A stretch of DNA of 64,000 nt, taken from the NCBI GenBank assembly GCA_951799405.1, contig OX637334.1:2418001-2482000 (forward strand), read 5' to 3'. Positions 36,931 to 46,673 of this stretch are shown here, piece after piece. Under the pieces are notes generated by a model. It was given only the letters and a program-made list of their open reading frames with translations, did no database searches and was not told the origin of the DNA. Position numbers and translations under genes: made by a program. Origin of the DNA: Agapetus fuscipes. Taxonomy: Eukaryota; Arthropoda; Insecta; Trichoptera; Glossosomatidae. How positions within the stretch are numbered: position 1 is the stretch's first letter; every line of letters starts with the position of its first letter.

Positions 36931-38040
36931 CCCAAATAAGACCTACCTTAACTTTGGTATTACATAACTAGCGGGCTTATACTCGTAATAATAATGCAAT
37001 GGTAATTTGAAATACTTATACTTATTTATTAAACTTTGTAATAAATGAAATAAAATTGCTTTATAAACAAAAATCCCACTTTTGTGAACACAAATAACTA
37101 AAATGGCATTTTGGCCTTATTGGGAACCCTGTGTCTTAATAAGGCCTACATAAAAACAAATAAGCTTTCATTTATTTTAATGTATACAATATGTTGTCAA
37201 TACTTATATTAAATCTTAGAGGACATGTCTACACATATAATTATCCTATAGAGAAAGCACAGCACACCGTGTACAAATAAAAATGAAAATGTTACTTTTT
37301 ACTCTGCCAAAACCTTAAGAAATCAAGCGTGCGCTCCGCGTCCTGGTTGTTTTGGACTCCAGGATCCAACATGCTCACGTCAGGGACCACTTGTTGTGCT
37401 TGTGTGCGTTAATTAATGTCCACACACACTTCTACAAACATTGGCGGCTATTTGAAAACTCGAAGCGGGAAATTTCATCAATAGGCCTTATTAGGACATT
37501 TATAAATGAAACTGATAATATTACTTATGTGTCCCAACTGTCAGATGAAAAATTTAACGAGACTGATGATTTGTCTTCAATGTAATTTTATTTCACTTAA
37601 TAAAAATAATTTGATAACTTCAAGATGATAAATAATATTGGCGTTACGAGTTTCGTTTTGTTATTTAATTATAATTGTAAGTTTTGATCTCACTTTCCAT
37701 TAAATTTATTAATGAAACGTTTGCAAGAACCTGTTGTTATGGAAGTGCCAATATATCTTAGTTATAAAAAAGTGTTTATCTCAAGTACCTATCCTTTTCA
37801 GTTAAATTTTTTTGTATCCTTAAGTATGTAGGTAGTCAGATTTATAAGCCAACAGATCTCAATTTTTGTTAACCAATACAAAATGTTAATCTAGATGTAG
37901 CTAGTAATGTTTTTTCGTTGTTTTTTAAAGTTTATAACATTGCATAACAACGAAATAAATGTAACTGTAGAAATTATGGTTTATTTCAAAGAAACTATAC
38001 ATTATCCCTAAACTTTATTTATATTATCCAAGTGGCACAA
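36931..38040. other. Non-coding right half of the pogo element
   Basis: AT-rich, without transposase homology. A 77-codon frame at 37352-37585 (MDSRIQHAHVRDHLLCLCAL...) is unrecognised; its first part is GC-richer and may be captured sequence. Confidence 0.35.
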
Positions 38041-38519
38041 CTTGCCCCACACTTGGAACAACTCGCCCCAAAGTGGGGTTGAATGTTCCCTTCCGAAATT
38101 TTGCAAAAATATGCCTGTACAAAAAAACATATTGAGAAACTAGCAGAAATGACTTAACTATTACATAGACCGATAAAGACTTTTTAATAAAATCAAATAT
38201 CAAAATTGATATCTTATCATTTTTATCATAAAATTTCATGTTATTTGAAAATCGGAACTTTCAGCCCCGGTCTCCCCTACCTGAAAATAAATAATATTTG
38301 TTCTAGAACAATAATTAAGCGTTGACTTCAATATTCTAGTAAAATCCAGTAAAGTTAATGTAACGATTCCCCATGCTTTGAGAATGATATTAATAAACTG
38401 TAGAAATTAGAACCAAGATCCTTTGTAAAATAAGATACCAATCAACTGTTGTAGTGTAACAATGTAAGAGCTCTGTCGAAACCGAAAGTGAATAAATAAA
38501 TTGTGTAAAATAAATATAC

Positions 38520-38592
38520 ACACTTCAACACTACGCCGCTAACAGCCCTGCAACTTGATCAGGACATGAACTGACACATCACCATTTATATT
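38520..38592 (+). mobile_element. K-type LINE 3' UTR fragment
   Basis: ACACTACGCCGCTAACAGCC, TGATCAGGACATGAACTGAC, ACATCACCA match 45018-45090. It breaks off where a T-SINE part starts. Confidence 0.6.
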
Positions 38593-38599
38593 ATCAGAC

Positions 38600-38808
38600 T
38601 TGCTCTTTGCTGGATTGAACAATTCATAAGATCTTAAACAAAGACCGGTCACTAAAGTTACGTCCAGAAACTGTGTCTTGCTTGAGTATTGACGCTTTGT
38701 AACGACGACCAAGCTCGTATTTACATCTGCGGCACTACAACAAGTGTCATAGACCCCTAGAGTCTCTTAAATCTAGGGAGGCTCCCGCACTGGATTCCTT
38801 AAAAAAAA
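38600..38808 (+). mobile_element. T-SINE 3' part, tail 'b' (K)
   Basis: TGCTCTTTGCTGGATTGAAC, GACCGGTCACTAAAG, CGACGACCAAGCTCG, then the K tail (CTGCGGCACTACAACAAGTG, TAGAGTCTCTTAAATCTAGG, GGCTCCCGCACTGGATTCC) and eight A. Lacks the head. Confidence 0.87.
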
Positions 38809-38823
38809 TGCTGCAGTTTTGAG

Positions 38824-39148
38824 TAAGCTTGGACCGGTCCGTAGTCCGTAGTGGCAACGCTTCGGACTCGTAAATGGTAGGTTGTGGATTCGGATCCCGG
38901 CGGAGCACAAAAATATACCATTTATATTTCGAATGTGCTCTTCGCTGGGTTGAAAAATTCATAAACCTTTACCAATGACCTGTCACCAAAGGTCCATCCA
39001 GCCTTACAGCAACTGGGTCTTGCTTGAGTATTGGCGCTTTGTAGCGACGACCAAGCTCGTACACCTCTGCGGCACTACAACAAGTGTCATAGACCCCTAG
39101 AGTCTCTTAAATCTATGGAGGCTCCCGCACTGGATTCCTTAAAAAAAA
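38824..39148 (+). mobile_element. T-SINE, full length, tail 'b', with 13-bp target duplication
   Basis: Flanked by perfect CTGCAGTTTTGAG repeats (38811-38823 and 39149-39161). Starts TAAGCTTGGACCGGTCC, has the CCGTAGTCCGTAGTGG duplication, the body, the K tail and eight A. The insertion site lies just beyond the oligo-A of the preceding SINE. The long target duplication proves retrotransposition and marks a recent insertion. Confidence 0.96.
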
Positions 39149-39161
39149 CTGCAGTTTTGAG

Positions 39162-39829
39162 ATTGAATTAGAACCTGTTTAAAACATATCAGTATGAATG
39201 AAAAATGTACTTATTTTTATTTAAAAAAATAATGTGTAAAAGGAACTTCACTGGACTTTCTTCCTAATAAATTAATAGAGTTTGTATGGTATGGCGTACC
39301 ATTATACTGAAATAGGATTCCTGGAAGCGTATTTCAGCGGTTACATGGAAATTCGTTGAAGTAGCTTCCTTGATCGAATCACGATTTCAATTTTAGATTA
39401 AAATTTATGAGTCAGGCTAGAGTTTTCCACGAAAAACATGGAATTAGTGATAGTTGGGGCGAAAAGCTTTCATTCGTGTTTGATTTCGATTTTTGTTTGA
39501 AACTTTTATAAGTTAGAATGAGGAAAGTATTTCTCTTTTCATCAATTTCCACTTTTTGTTATATTGAAAGTTTATTGTAACTGAGTTTTTCCTCAGTCGT
39601 CGTGCAGAGAGGGTGTCTCCTGAAGACGTTGGTTACGTCGCTTACGAAGCGTCGAGAATAATGTAAGTTCTCTTATAAAGGTTCGTCTAATATCCGATTT
39701 TTTTTTTAACTGTGTAGGTACTATAATTGTAAATCTATGATAATAATGTCAAATGTTTGAAATAAAACAGCACCGGTTCGAATAGCATCAAGCCCTTTTG
39801 GCGATATTTAGCTTGAGTCCTAAGTTCTA
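39162..39829. other. No gene; hammerhead-like/LINE scrap at 39600-39705
   Basis: 39620-39655 reads CTGAAGACGTTGG and a hairpin around GACGCTTCGTAAGCGAC in reverse, then GAGAATAATGTAAG; related sequence occurs at 19740-19815. The rest is AT-rich without ORFs. Confidence 0.35.
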
Positions 39830-39938
39830 TCTGTAATCTATAATATCTAATGTAAGTCACAAATATATGATAACATTTAAGAATCATGTTAAATGCACAC
39901 CTACCAACAAACTCGTGAAAATTCGCGCTCCCTAAAAA
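39830..39938 (-). mobile_element. A-repeat tail part, diverged
   Basis: TGTAATCTATAATATCTAATG to AAATTCGCGCTCCC. Truncated. Confidence 0.7.
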
Positions 39939-40006
39939 CGAATAGGCTCTTTACGTGTATTTCCTATAAATAAATATTAGCAACAAAACCGGTAAATATT
40001 AAATTT

Positions 40007-40210
40007 TTCAAATATGCTCTTCGCTGGGTTAAAAAATGAATCAGTTTTAACAAAAGACCGGTCACCACAGATCCATCCAGCCTTTCATCACCTGGGTCTT
40101 CCTTCAGAATTAGCGCTTTCTAAGCGACGACCAGGTTCTCAGAGGGCTCTTGAAGCGTGATTCACACAAAAACAGTGCTCACCAAATAAATCATCCTACT
40201 TTTATTACTA
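40007..40210 (+). mobile_element. T-SINE lacking head, tail 'a'
   Basis: AAATATGCTCTTCGCTGGG to AAATAAATCATCCTACTTTT and TTA repeats. Confidence 0.88.
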
Positions 40211-40491
40211 TAAAAATAGGACAAAAACAAATAAGTTAATGTATTTTTTATGGTTTACACAGTGAAAATTGATTATTGATTTGATAGTCTGAGGACCGAA
40301 AACGTTTGTTATTTGTAACAATTATAATAATATAAATAATATCCTGTGTGAAATAAAGAAAAAAAAAAGTTTCCTTATGATTGTATATTTGTACACAATT
40401 CGATATTAATGAGTAACAAATCTGCATGTAAGCAAGTCAAAAATACTCGAGGTGAAATACGAGTAAATACTCAATTAGTGAAAATAAAACG
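40211..40491. other. Foldback-family flank motif
   Basis: 40250-40320 (TGGTTTACACAGTGAAAATTG, GTCTGAGGACCGAAAACGTTTG) contains CTGAGGA followed almost at once by CGAAAACG: a hammerhead-like box with stem II deleted. No gene. Confidence 0.4.
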
Positions 40492-40746
40492 TTCCTTGAC
40501 TTATAGGTTAGTATGCGGCTGACCACTCATGCTGTAGAAAATGTTTCACTTTGCCAATGTCACCCCTGTTTCAGGGAAGGACGGCAAGAGTTGCAGGGTG
40601 TTTGTCTATTTGAGATTTGTTTTTTTATGTTGTAGCTTTACATGCGGCATGCGCAATCGCGAACTTGTACGTGTCTGCTTGTGAGAATGCACGTAATGTG
40701 AATCCTCAATGTTACATATCTTTGCAACTCAGATTAGATTAGATAA
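40492..40746 (+). mobile_element. A-repeat, full length
   Basis: GTTCCTTGACTTATAGGTTAG to GCAACTCAGATTAGATTAGAT; tail of TTAGA units. Confidence 0.92.
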
Positions 40747-40979
40747 GAATGTGTTTTGTTAACAATGAAAATTTCTCATAAAAATGAATTTTCACTGTGT
40801 GAATACACAAAAATTCTTAAACGTCAAATATATATCTACGTGTTTGTGTTGAACAATACAAAAAAAAAATGATTTTTTTTTTTTTAAATATGTTGAGTAA
40901 TTTACTGTGTAATAGCTACAGAGCTCCTGTTGTATTGAACTATGAAGCTATTTGAGGAATGCGTGTTGGAAAGGCTAAA

Positions 40980-41330
40980 ATAATCTGATTAGAGCGAGAG
41001 GGGTGAGGGGAAGCGGCGCTTGAAATAGCCGATGTGACGTCGCGGCGCCGAAGTTGGGCGCAGAAACGTTCAGAAAGGCGTCGCGGCGGTTTAGACGTCA
41101 ACTAGACGCTCCGGACGGAAACGCTTTCCAGGAAAAACGCTCTGGATTCTTAGATTTGTTACGCTAAAAATAAAATTAAAATTCAGTGTTTTTTGTTTAA
41201 AGTGTTTCTTTAGTTTTTTCATCATATTTTTAAGTGATCAGTGAATATTGATAAATTAATTCTTGCGGTTACATTGAAAAATATATTTTAAAAAATAACA
41301 AGTGTAATGTGTCAAAGGTAAAACATTTTA
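40980..41330 (+). promoter_or_regulatory. CpG-rich block, candidate promoter and 5' exon
   Basis: 40995-41150 is strikingly GC/CpG-rich for this window (GATGTGACGTCGCGGCGCCG, AGGCGTCGCGGCGG, GACGTCAACTAGACGCTCCG). Downstream, TTCAGTG at about 41183 could be an initiator, and AAAGGTAAAAC at about 41316 fits a splice donor. No start codon context or protein homology is seen. Low-copy host promoter is an inference. Confidence 0.35.
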
Positions 41331-41603
41331 TTTATTGTTTTAACTATGTATGAAGTACATAAAGTTTAACATAATTGTTGTTTAAATACAAAAAAAAAAC
41401 AATGTTTACAAGTTTGAAGTACATATTTAAAGATTTTTTCGTTCACACATAAATCTAAAAAAACTTAAAAGATAAGAATGATCTTGAGATGAACGATTAC
41501 AAAGTTAATGCCTCTACAATCATAAAAACTAAAAAAACTTGTTTGTTTCTAAATGTGTGTGTATTTATGTTTCTACATTATCTATTGTGTTCTTTGGCAA
41601 ATA
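41331..41603. other. AT-rich, no gene seen
   Basis: No ORF or repeat family recognised. Confidence 0.3.
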
Positions 41604-41836
41604 GTTTGGTATGAGGCTGAAATCCCATGCTGTAGAAACTTGTTTCACTTTGACTTTGAATGCCACACTGTTTTCAAGGAAAGGCGGCAGGAGTTGCAAG
41701 GTTTATTTTCATTTAAAATTCGGTAATTTTGTGTGCATGTATAAACGCGACCTTACATGTTCCTGCATATGATCATGCATTTAAATACAAGCCTTAAATT
41801 TCAATATATCTTTCCAACTTAGATAATAGATTATTT
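41604..41836 (+). mobile_element. A-repeat, old and diverged
   Basis: TAGTTTGGTATGAGGCTGAA to CCAACTTAGATAATAGATTAT. Confidence 0.8.
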
Positions 41837-42339
41837 ATCTTCATCTATCAACAAGGTATACATCGAATCACTAGCAAATATTACACTGGAAAGAAAATCG
41901 TACAAAAAACAATGAATAATTAAAAAACTAATCATTTTCTGTGGTCCAACTTCAAGTCACTTTATTTTTTGAGTAATGGCATTTTTGGTTACGTAAGACA
42001 ATTTTCTGGTTTTGTGTGTGCATTGATGTGTAAATGTACGAGATATTGAGGTCACGCTGTATGGCCTTCAATACAGCCTAAAATAATGTGTGTGTACCTC
42101 AGAGACCCCAGCTGGGTACATAAAAAAGTATATTTTTAGAACTCAGTTATATACGACAGAGTATCGAGGCAACGAATTGGGGATAAAAAAACTGTTTTTA
42201 ATTTAGACAAAAAGTTGTGAAGTTTGTATTAAAATATATTTTACTTATACATAATATATTAATTAGTTTTACGTAAGTGATATATGCTGCCATTTTTTGA
42301 AAATGTGGAATGTATTGACTTCTATAACGTTTCTACTAG
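41837..42339. other. No gene seen
   Basis: AT-rich sequence with no recognised repeat. GTGTGTGCATTGATGTGTAA near 42015 is mildly low-complexity. Confidence 0.3.
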
Positions 42340-42408
42340 GCGACACATTAGTGCAACATCTTGCTGATTTTCTCCAAAAGGGTCGCATGTGGCGAGAGGA
42401 ACCAAAGG
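42340..42408 (-). mobile_element. B-SINE scrap
   Basis: GCAACATCTTGCTGATTTTC and GGGTCGCATGTGGCGAGAGG suggest the 3' third in reverse, strongly diverged. Confidence 0.45.
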
Positions 42409-42518
42409 GGATAACTATTTTACAATTAAGATAAATACTGAAAAAATTCTTCGAAATTTTCTCAGTGATGTTAATAGAGTTGTTCAATGCTGAACATACA
42501 AATAGCAGTAAAGTTAAA

Positions 42519-42646
42519 TCAAAGGCGATATTCTAGGTTTTTTTCTGAAAATTTTATAAATGTATAAAAATTATGAGAAATCGATTTCCTGTGCTTCCAT
42601 GTATTATCTCATTATCTAAAAAAAACCTAGATCACCGCCTTTGGTT
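42519..42646. mobile_element. Small MITE with ~28-bp TIRs
   Basis: TCAAAGGCGATATTCTAGG on the left and CCAAAGGCGGTGATCTAGG (reverse) on the right, both followed by T-runs. About 128 bp; no coding content. Confidence 0.7.
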
Positions 42647-43269
42647 CCATACAACTTATATTGACACTGTGTTCTTCACGTAATCAAGCATATATTTGTA
42701 TTCTTTATATTTTCCAGCTCTGTATTCAGATGTTTTTTGTTGGTAGGTATAACATCGACGTAAAAAGTATTTGGACATGACACTAGCATAAAAAGATGGG
42801 CGCAGTTTTTGCTACAGCTATAGTTGTAGCAAAATAGCTAATGAGAATTAGGATGAAGGTAAAATATGGATTCTGAAGCGGTTTTCTGTTAAATTCCTTA
42901 CGACCTTAAGGCAACGAGATAGAGATTCGTGTCTAAAAATAAAGTGAACTGTGATTTTGTATTTATGAAGATCTTTCGGACGCGCTAGCAAGCTCTGACT
43001 TGGATTTATATCCAAAGTGTAAGAAATTTTGTAGAATAGCGCTTCTGATTTTACTATTCCTTTGCTTTCACATGGTGGCTCAAAAATCATGATTTTTTGT
43101 TATCAAGTCGAATGTCAGAATACTGGAACTGTAACTGTAACTCTGTCACCATTTCGCTAGGGGTGGCCAGAGCCTCGCAGAGCTGCCACATATAGGTTTT
43201 CAAAATAACAGATTGCTCAACCAATGCTAGTTTATTATTTTGAAAATGCATCCTCAGATTTTGACGTTA
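42647..43269. other. No gene seen
   Basis: Minus-strand frame 42848-43090 shows no family features. 43130-43190 (CTGTCACCATTTCGCTAGGG, CAGAGCCTCGCAGAG) resembles 31460-31505 and 10500-10550-type LINE UTR sequence, only faintly. Confidence 0.25.
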
Positions 43270-43511
43270 GCTTGTTTGTATGAGGCTGACCACCCATACT
43301 GTAAAAAATGGTTCACTTTGCCAATGTCACCCCTGTTTCAGGGAAGATCGGCAAAAGTTGTGGGGCTTATGTTCATTTGAGGTTTGGATTTTATTTGTAA
43401 GTACACATTCAGCATTTGTAAGCGCGAACTACACTTGTTGGTTTGTGGGCATACATCTGAGAGCTTTAAATTAATATATCCTTGCAACTTAGATTATAGA
43501 TTATTATAGAT
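43270..43511 (+). mobile_element. A-repeat, young subfamily
   Basis: TGTATGAGGCTGACCACCCA to GCAACTTAGATTATAGATTAT, with the CATCTGAGAGCTTTAAATTA marks; head slightly truncated. Confidence 0.92.
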
Positions 43512-43949
43512 TGTATCTGAAACATTGAAACAAAATTTCTAACAAATGTGTCAGAATAGATTTTTTCGAAAGTAAGATAATTGTTAAGATGGTAATTGAG
43601 AAAAAAATATCAAATATATGTTGAGGGGTAACATATGACTTTCTGTATTGATGTATAATTTATGTCATACAAGTTGTACCTAAATAAATTAACATTAAAT
43701 GATTAAGAAAATTTTTCAAAGTTTCCTCTGAATCTCTGCTCGAAGAAGGCTATCTTCTTGTCTATGCTTTTTAAAGTCAGTGGCAGAATAATTCTATGCC
43801 CCTCGCATTAGCAACTGGTTTTTTGTGTCGGAATTATTTGAGGTATTATATAACTGGCGCCGAAACTAGCTTACGATATTGAAGCATACTATGGTACACA
43901 ACTGTCAGCCGGACCTCTCAAATATTAAGTGAAAATATGTACCTAATAT

Positions 43950-44125
43950 TTAATATAACTATTGAATACATTTCCACAAGCAGACACGTATAAGCTTGCA
44001 CTTCCATATGCCGCATGCGAACACACAACATAAAACCGAATCTCATTTGAAAATAAGCTTTTTGACTCTTACCAACTCTCCCAGAAATAAGGGTGATATT
44101 TGCAAAGTGAACCATTTTTTAAAGT
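43950..44125 (-). mobile_element. A-repeat, internal part
   Basis: AATATAACTATTGAATACAT to AGTGAACCATTTTTTAAAG; both ends missing. Confidence 0.75.
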
Positions 44126-44292
44126 GAGCGCGAAAAGGGGGTATCAATTAAGTTAAGGAACCATCCTATAACCAAGGAACTAGAATGCAATGCAGATATA
44201 CTTGCTGGCATCTCTAACCATTGTCCATTTACAGTGACGTCACTTTCGAAGCATCTTTCTAGCAAAGGACGTTTGTCTTGAGATAGGTTTTA

Positions 44293-44770
44293 ATCCGGTC
44301 GATAACTCAGTTGGTAGAGTGCTTGCATTCCATCCCTTCTTCTTCGTGTCAGCTTCACACCGTATTGGCCCAGTAACGAGCAATGTCTACAGCTCTTTGG
44401 TTTCCCGCAAAGAGATCATCCATGGAGCAGCTTGTCGGACAGGAGGGACAGCACCGCAGGTGCTCCATTGTTTGCTGAGCTCCACACTCACATAGTGTAG
44501 AGTCCTCCCGTCCCAGAAATCCCCAGGTCAGCATGTTGGCCTGTGCTCTTCCAACATTGGTCCTCAATCTGTTCATAGATTTCCACACGGGCCACTCGAG
44601 GTTCTTTCCTGGAGGTAGGCTCTCTGCAGGCTGCACAAAGCTCTCCGGGCATTCCTTTTTCCACATTTGCAATCTCTCCGCCACTGGATCCGAAGACAAG
44701 GGCTGCACGGAACTAAGGAATTCCATTCCGAGAGCTCGGGTTGGAATCCCACCGTGGTTGTCAGAAAAAT
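44293..44770 (+). mobile_element. B-SINE head split by a LINE fragment
   Basis: 44293-44335 has CCGGTCGATAACTCAGTTGG and GCTTGCATTCCATCC; 44720-44770 has ATTCCATTCCGAGAGCTCGG and GGTTGGAATCCCACC, then GTTGTCAGAAA. The direct repeat ATTCCATYCC at both junctions is the target duplication. The rest of the SINE body is missing. Confidence 0.88.
44336..44719 (-). pseudogene. Non-LTR retrotransposon C-terminal fragment inserted in a B-SINE
   Basis: The minus strand encodes PVAERLQMWKKECPESF, LEWPVWKSMNRLRTNVGRAQ, ANMLTWGF, CECGAQQTMEHLRCCPSC and AGNQRAVDIARYWANT, then a GAA-type simple tail at 44336-44345. NRLRT.VGR and the C-x-CG...TMEHL..CP cluster mark the end of many LINE proteins (reverse-transcriptase-linked zinc region). 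The open frame extending to 44816 is partly SINE sequence. Clade not decided. Confidence 0.82.
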
Positions 44771-44989
44771 TAAAAGGAAATAGTATGTATTTGCAGTGCA
44801 GGAGCGCCAGTGTCAAGTGTAATTAAACATAAATATATGTACCTACCAATGAAAAAATAAAATAGAGAACAAACAGCTCTTGAGTTGGCGAGACTGGAAC
44901 TCCATTGTTGATGGTTTTTTTGTTGATATTTTGACATCCTGTCAAACTTTCTGTCTTTATTCAAAACCATCTTAATCGCTTTTTCCTCT

Positions 44990-45175
44990 TAGTGTCTCAA
45001 AACAAAGCCAACGTAACACACAACACAACACTGCGCAGCTAACATCTCTGCTACAAACGATCAAGACATCATCCGCCACATCACCAACACATCTGCGGCA
45101 TTATAACAAGTGTCATTGAGCCCAAGAGTCTATGAAATCTAGTGACTCCGCCGCACAGGATTCCATAAAAAAAAT
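44990..45175 (+). mobile_element. K-type LINE 3' UTR, with oligo-A
   Basis: GTGTCTCAAAACAAAGCCAA, GCGCAGCTAACATCTCTGC, GATCAAGACATCATCCGCCA, CTGCGGCATTATAACAAGTG, CTATGAAATCTAGTGACTCC, ATTCC and eight A. The last ~85 bp equal tail 'b' of the T-SINEs, so this is the UTR of the LINE from which that tail came. A minus-strand copy lies at 59753. Confidence 0.75.
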
Positions 45176-45364
45176 TGTTTTAAATTAGTATCGAATCCAC
45201 TGTATTATACCACAATGGTTGGAATCATTTGACTTAGAAGTCCGCAGGCGCGTTACATAATATTCCACACGAATTGTCTGTGGGAGTTACATTAAAACTC
45301 AGTTGATTGTCTTTTGCAACGCTAGTACGTCTTGCCTTGCCTTGACGGAGAAACAACACTCTGT

Positions 45365-45945
45365 CGACAATATTATTATCTATTTATTTACAAACATAAA
45401 TCGTGATATCAACATGTTTTAAGTTGATAAAGTTAATGCAAAATTATCTGAGTATCATTATCAATTGATTAACAAATGTATAGTGTATAACAAGCTTCGT
45501 GAAACTGGTAAAAATCATAAGAAATAGCTGACAGTCTATCATAGAATCATTGACAAGTTATTTGCAAATATAAATCGGGATATCAACATGTTTTAAGTGA
45601 TTTAACTCATGCAAAATTAACTGAGTGTTAATATAAATTGATTAAAAAAAGTAAAGTGTGATAAAACTTTGATTAAACTTATAAAAATCATTAAAAATAA
45701 CTGACAGTCTATCATAGCATCATTGTCAATCTATTTACATACATATATCGTTTTAAAAATTCGTAAAAAGTGGTCGAAGTATTGAAAAAGAACCTCGATG
45801 ATATCATAGTGTCAATATCAAGTTATTTGCAGCCAAAAATTGCGATAAAAACTTGGTTTAACTGATAAAAATCATAAGATATAACTGAAAGTCTATCATA
45901 GTATTATATTTGCAAACATAAATCGTGATAAAAAAAAGTGCTTAG
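45365..45945. repeat. Degenerate tandem repeat, ~175-bp period, 3+ units
   Basis: AAATCGTGATATCAACATG recurs at about 45398 and 45572, CTGACAGTCTATCATAG at about 45529, 45701 and (as CTGAAAGTC) 45884, and ATAAAAATCAT between them; spacing 172-182 bp. Units are diverged. Confidence 0.75.
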
Positions 45946-46430
45946 AATCATATCATAAAAACTACACGTGCCTTCGAGTGAACATATCAATTATTGAATC
46001 GATAAATTTATATTTTATTAAACAGAAAAGTCAGTTGTTAAAGTGTGGAAATAAAGTGACAGTTTTTCTTTTCGTCTGCCAGTGTTAAGTGTCGTCTATT
46101 TCCTGTCAAAGAAGACGGAAGCTGATTGCTTAGAGCTGGTAAGCATTCACACAAATTTTACTGATTTGTTTTTTTGTTTATTGGTTTTTTATTAGCAAAT
46201 TTTAATCCATTATCTTCTATGAAATTAATCAAGTACTGAAGGATTAAAATAAATTGCAGTTGATCTGAATGAGTTTAGTAGAGTTGCTTTTGAGACATGA
46301 AAAATAGTTTTTTCATTTATTTAACATATTCAAACATTGCTGATTCGTATAATATGAAAATTATTCTACGGTTAATTTTTTTCTTATATTGATGGTTCAA
46401 CCTCACCTTGAATTTAGCGTATAAACTCAT
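45946..46430 (+). other. Possible exon/splice-donor context; no protein
   Basis: After the tandem repeat, TCAGTTGTTAAAGTGTGGAA near 46031 has an initiator-like TCAGT, and GAGCTGGTAAGCATTC near 46135 is a good donor match. No coding frame. 46260-46430 is plain AT-rich. Confidence 0.25.
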
Positions 46431-46673
46431 ACGGGGCTATTTTTAGACATTTTAGTCGTCGGTTGAGCCCACGCTTTGACAAACAAATGGTGGCCGACCT
46501 GAAAGTTTCATCACTGCTGTCATTCTTATCTAACGAATTTTGTAATATTTGTATCAAAACAAATCAGTTGTTCACTTGCGGCCATCTTGGATTTACAGGT
46601 CTTCATACAAATGCATCATTAGTTTGTCAAAGCGTGGGCTCAACCGACGACTAAAATGTAAGAATAGCCCCGT
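46431..46673. mobile_element. M-MITE, copy 1, with ~52-bp TIRs
   Basis: Left arm 46431-46484 (CGGGGCTATTTTTAGACATT, TTAGTCGTCGGTTGAGCCC, ACGCTTTGACAAAC) and right arm 46622-46673 are reverse complements with few mismatches. The 120-bp interior is homologous to the interior of the differently terminated element at 55533, including TTCACTTGCGGCCATCTTGG. Confidence 0.85.

Larger units (their letters stand above)
35828..38277 (+). mobile_element. pogo/Tigger-like DNA transposon, 2.45 kb, internally deleted
   Basis: Terminal inverted repeats of at least 24 bp: left 35828-35851 and right 38254-38277 share GGGGAGRCCGGGGCTGAAMG in inverted form, with TA on each outer side (35826-35827, 38278-38279), the target duplication of Tc1/mariner-pogo elements. 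Subterminal sites GTTGTTCC/GGAACAAC recur at both ends. The coding part (36299-36930) holds only the N-terminal DNA-binding region and the C-terminal zinc finger of a pogo-type transposase; the DDE domain is gone. It cannot move itself but may be mobilised in trans. It lies beside an RTE remnant. Confidence 0.88.

Noticed and set aside
44355..44816. 153-codon ORF as one gene
   Set aside because: It is a chimera: LINE C-terminus plus SINE sequence at its N-terminal side, spanning an insertion junction.
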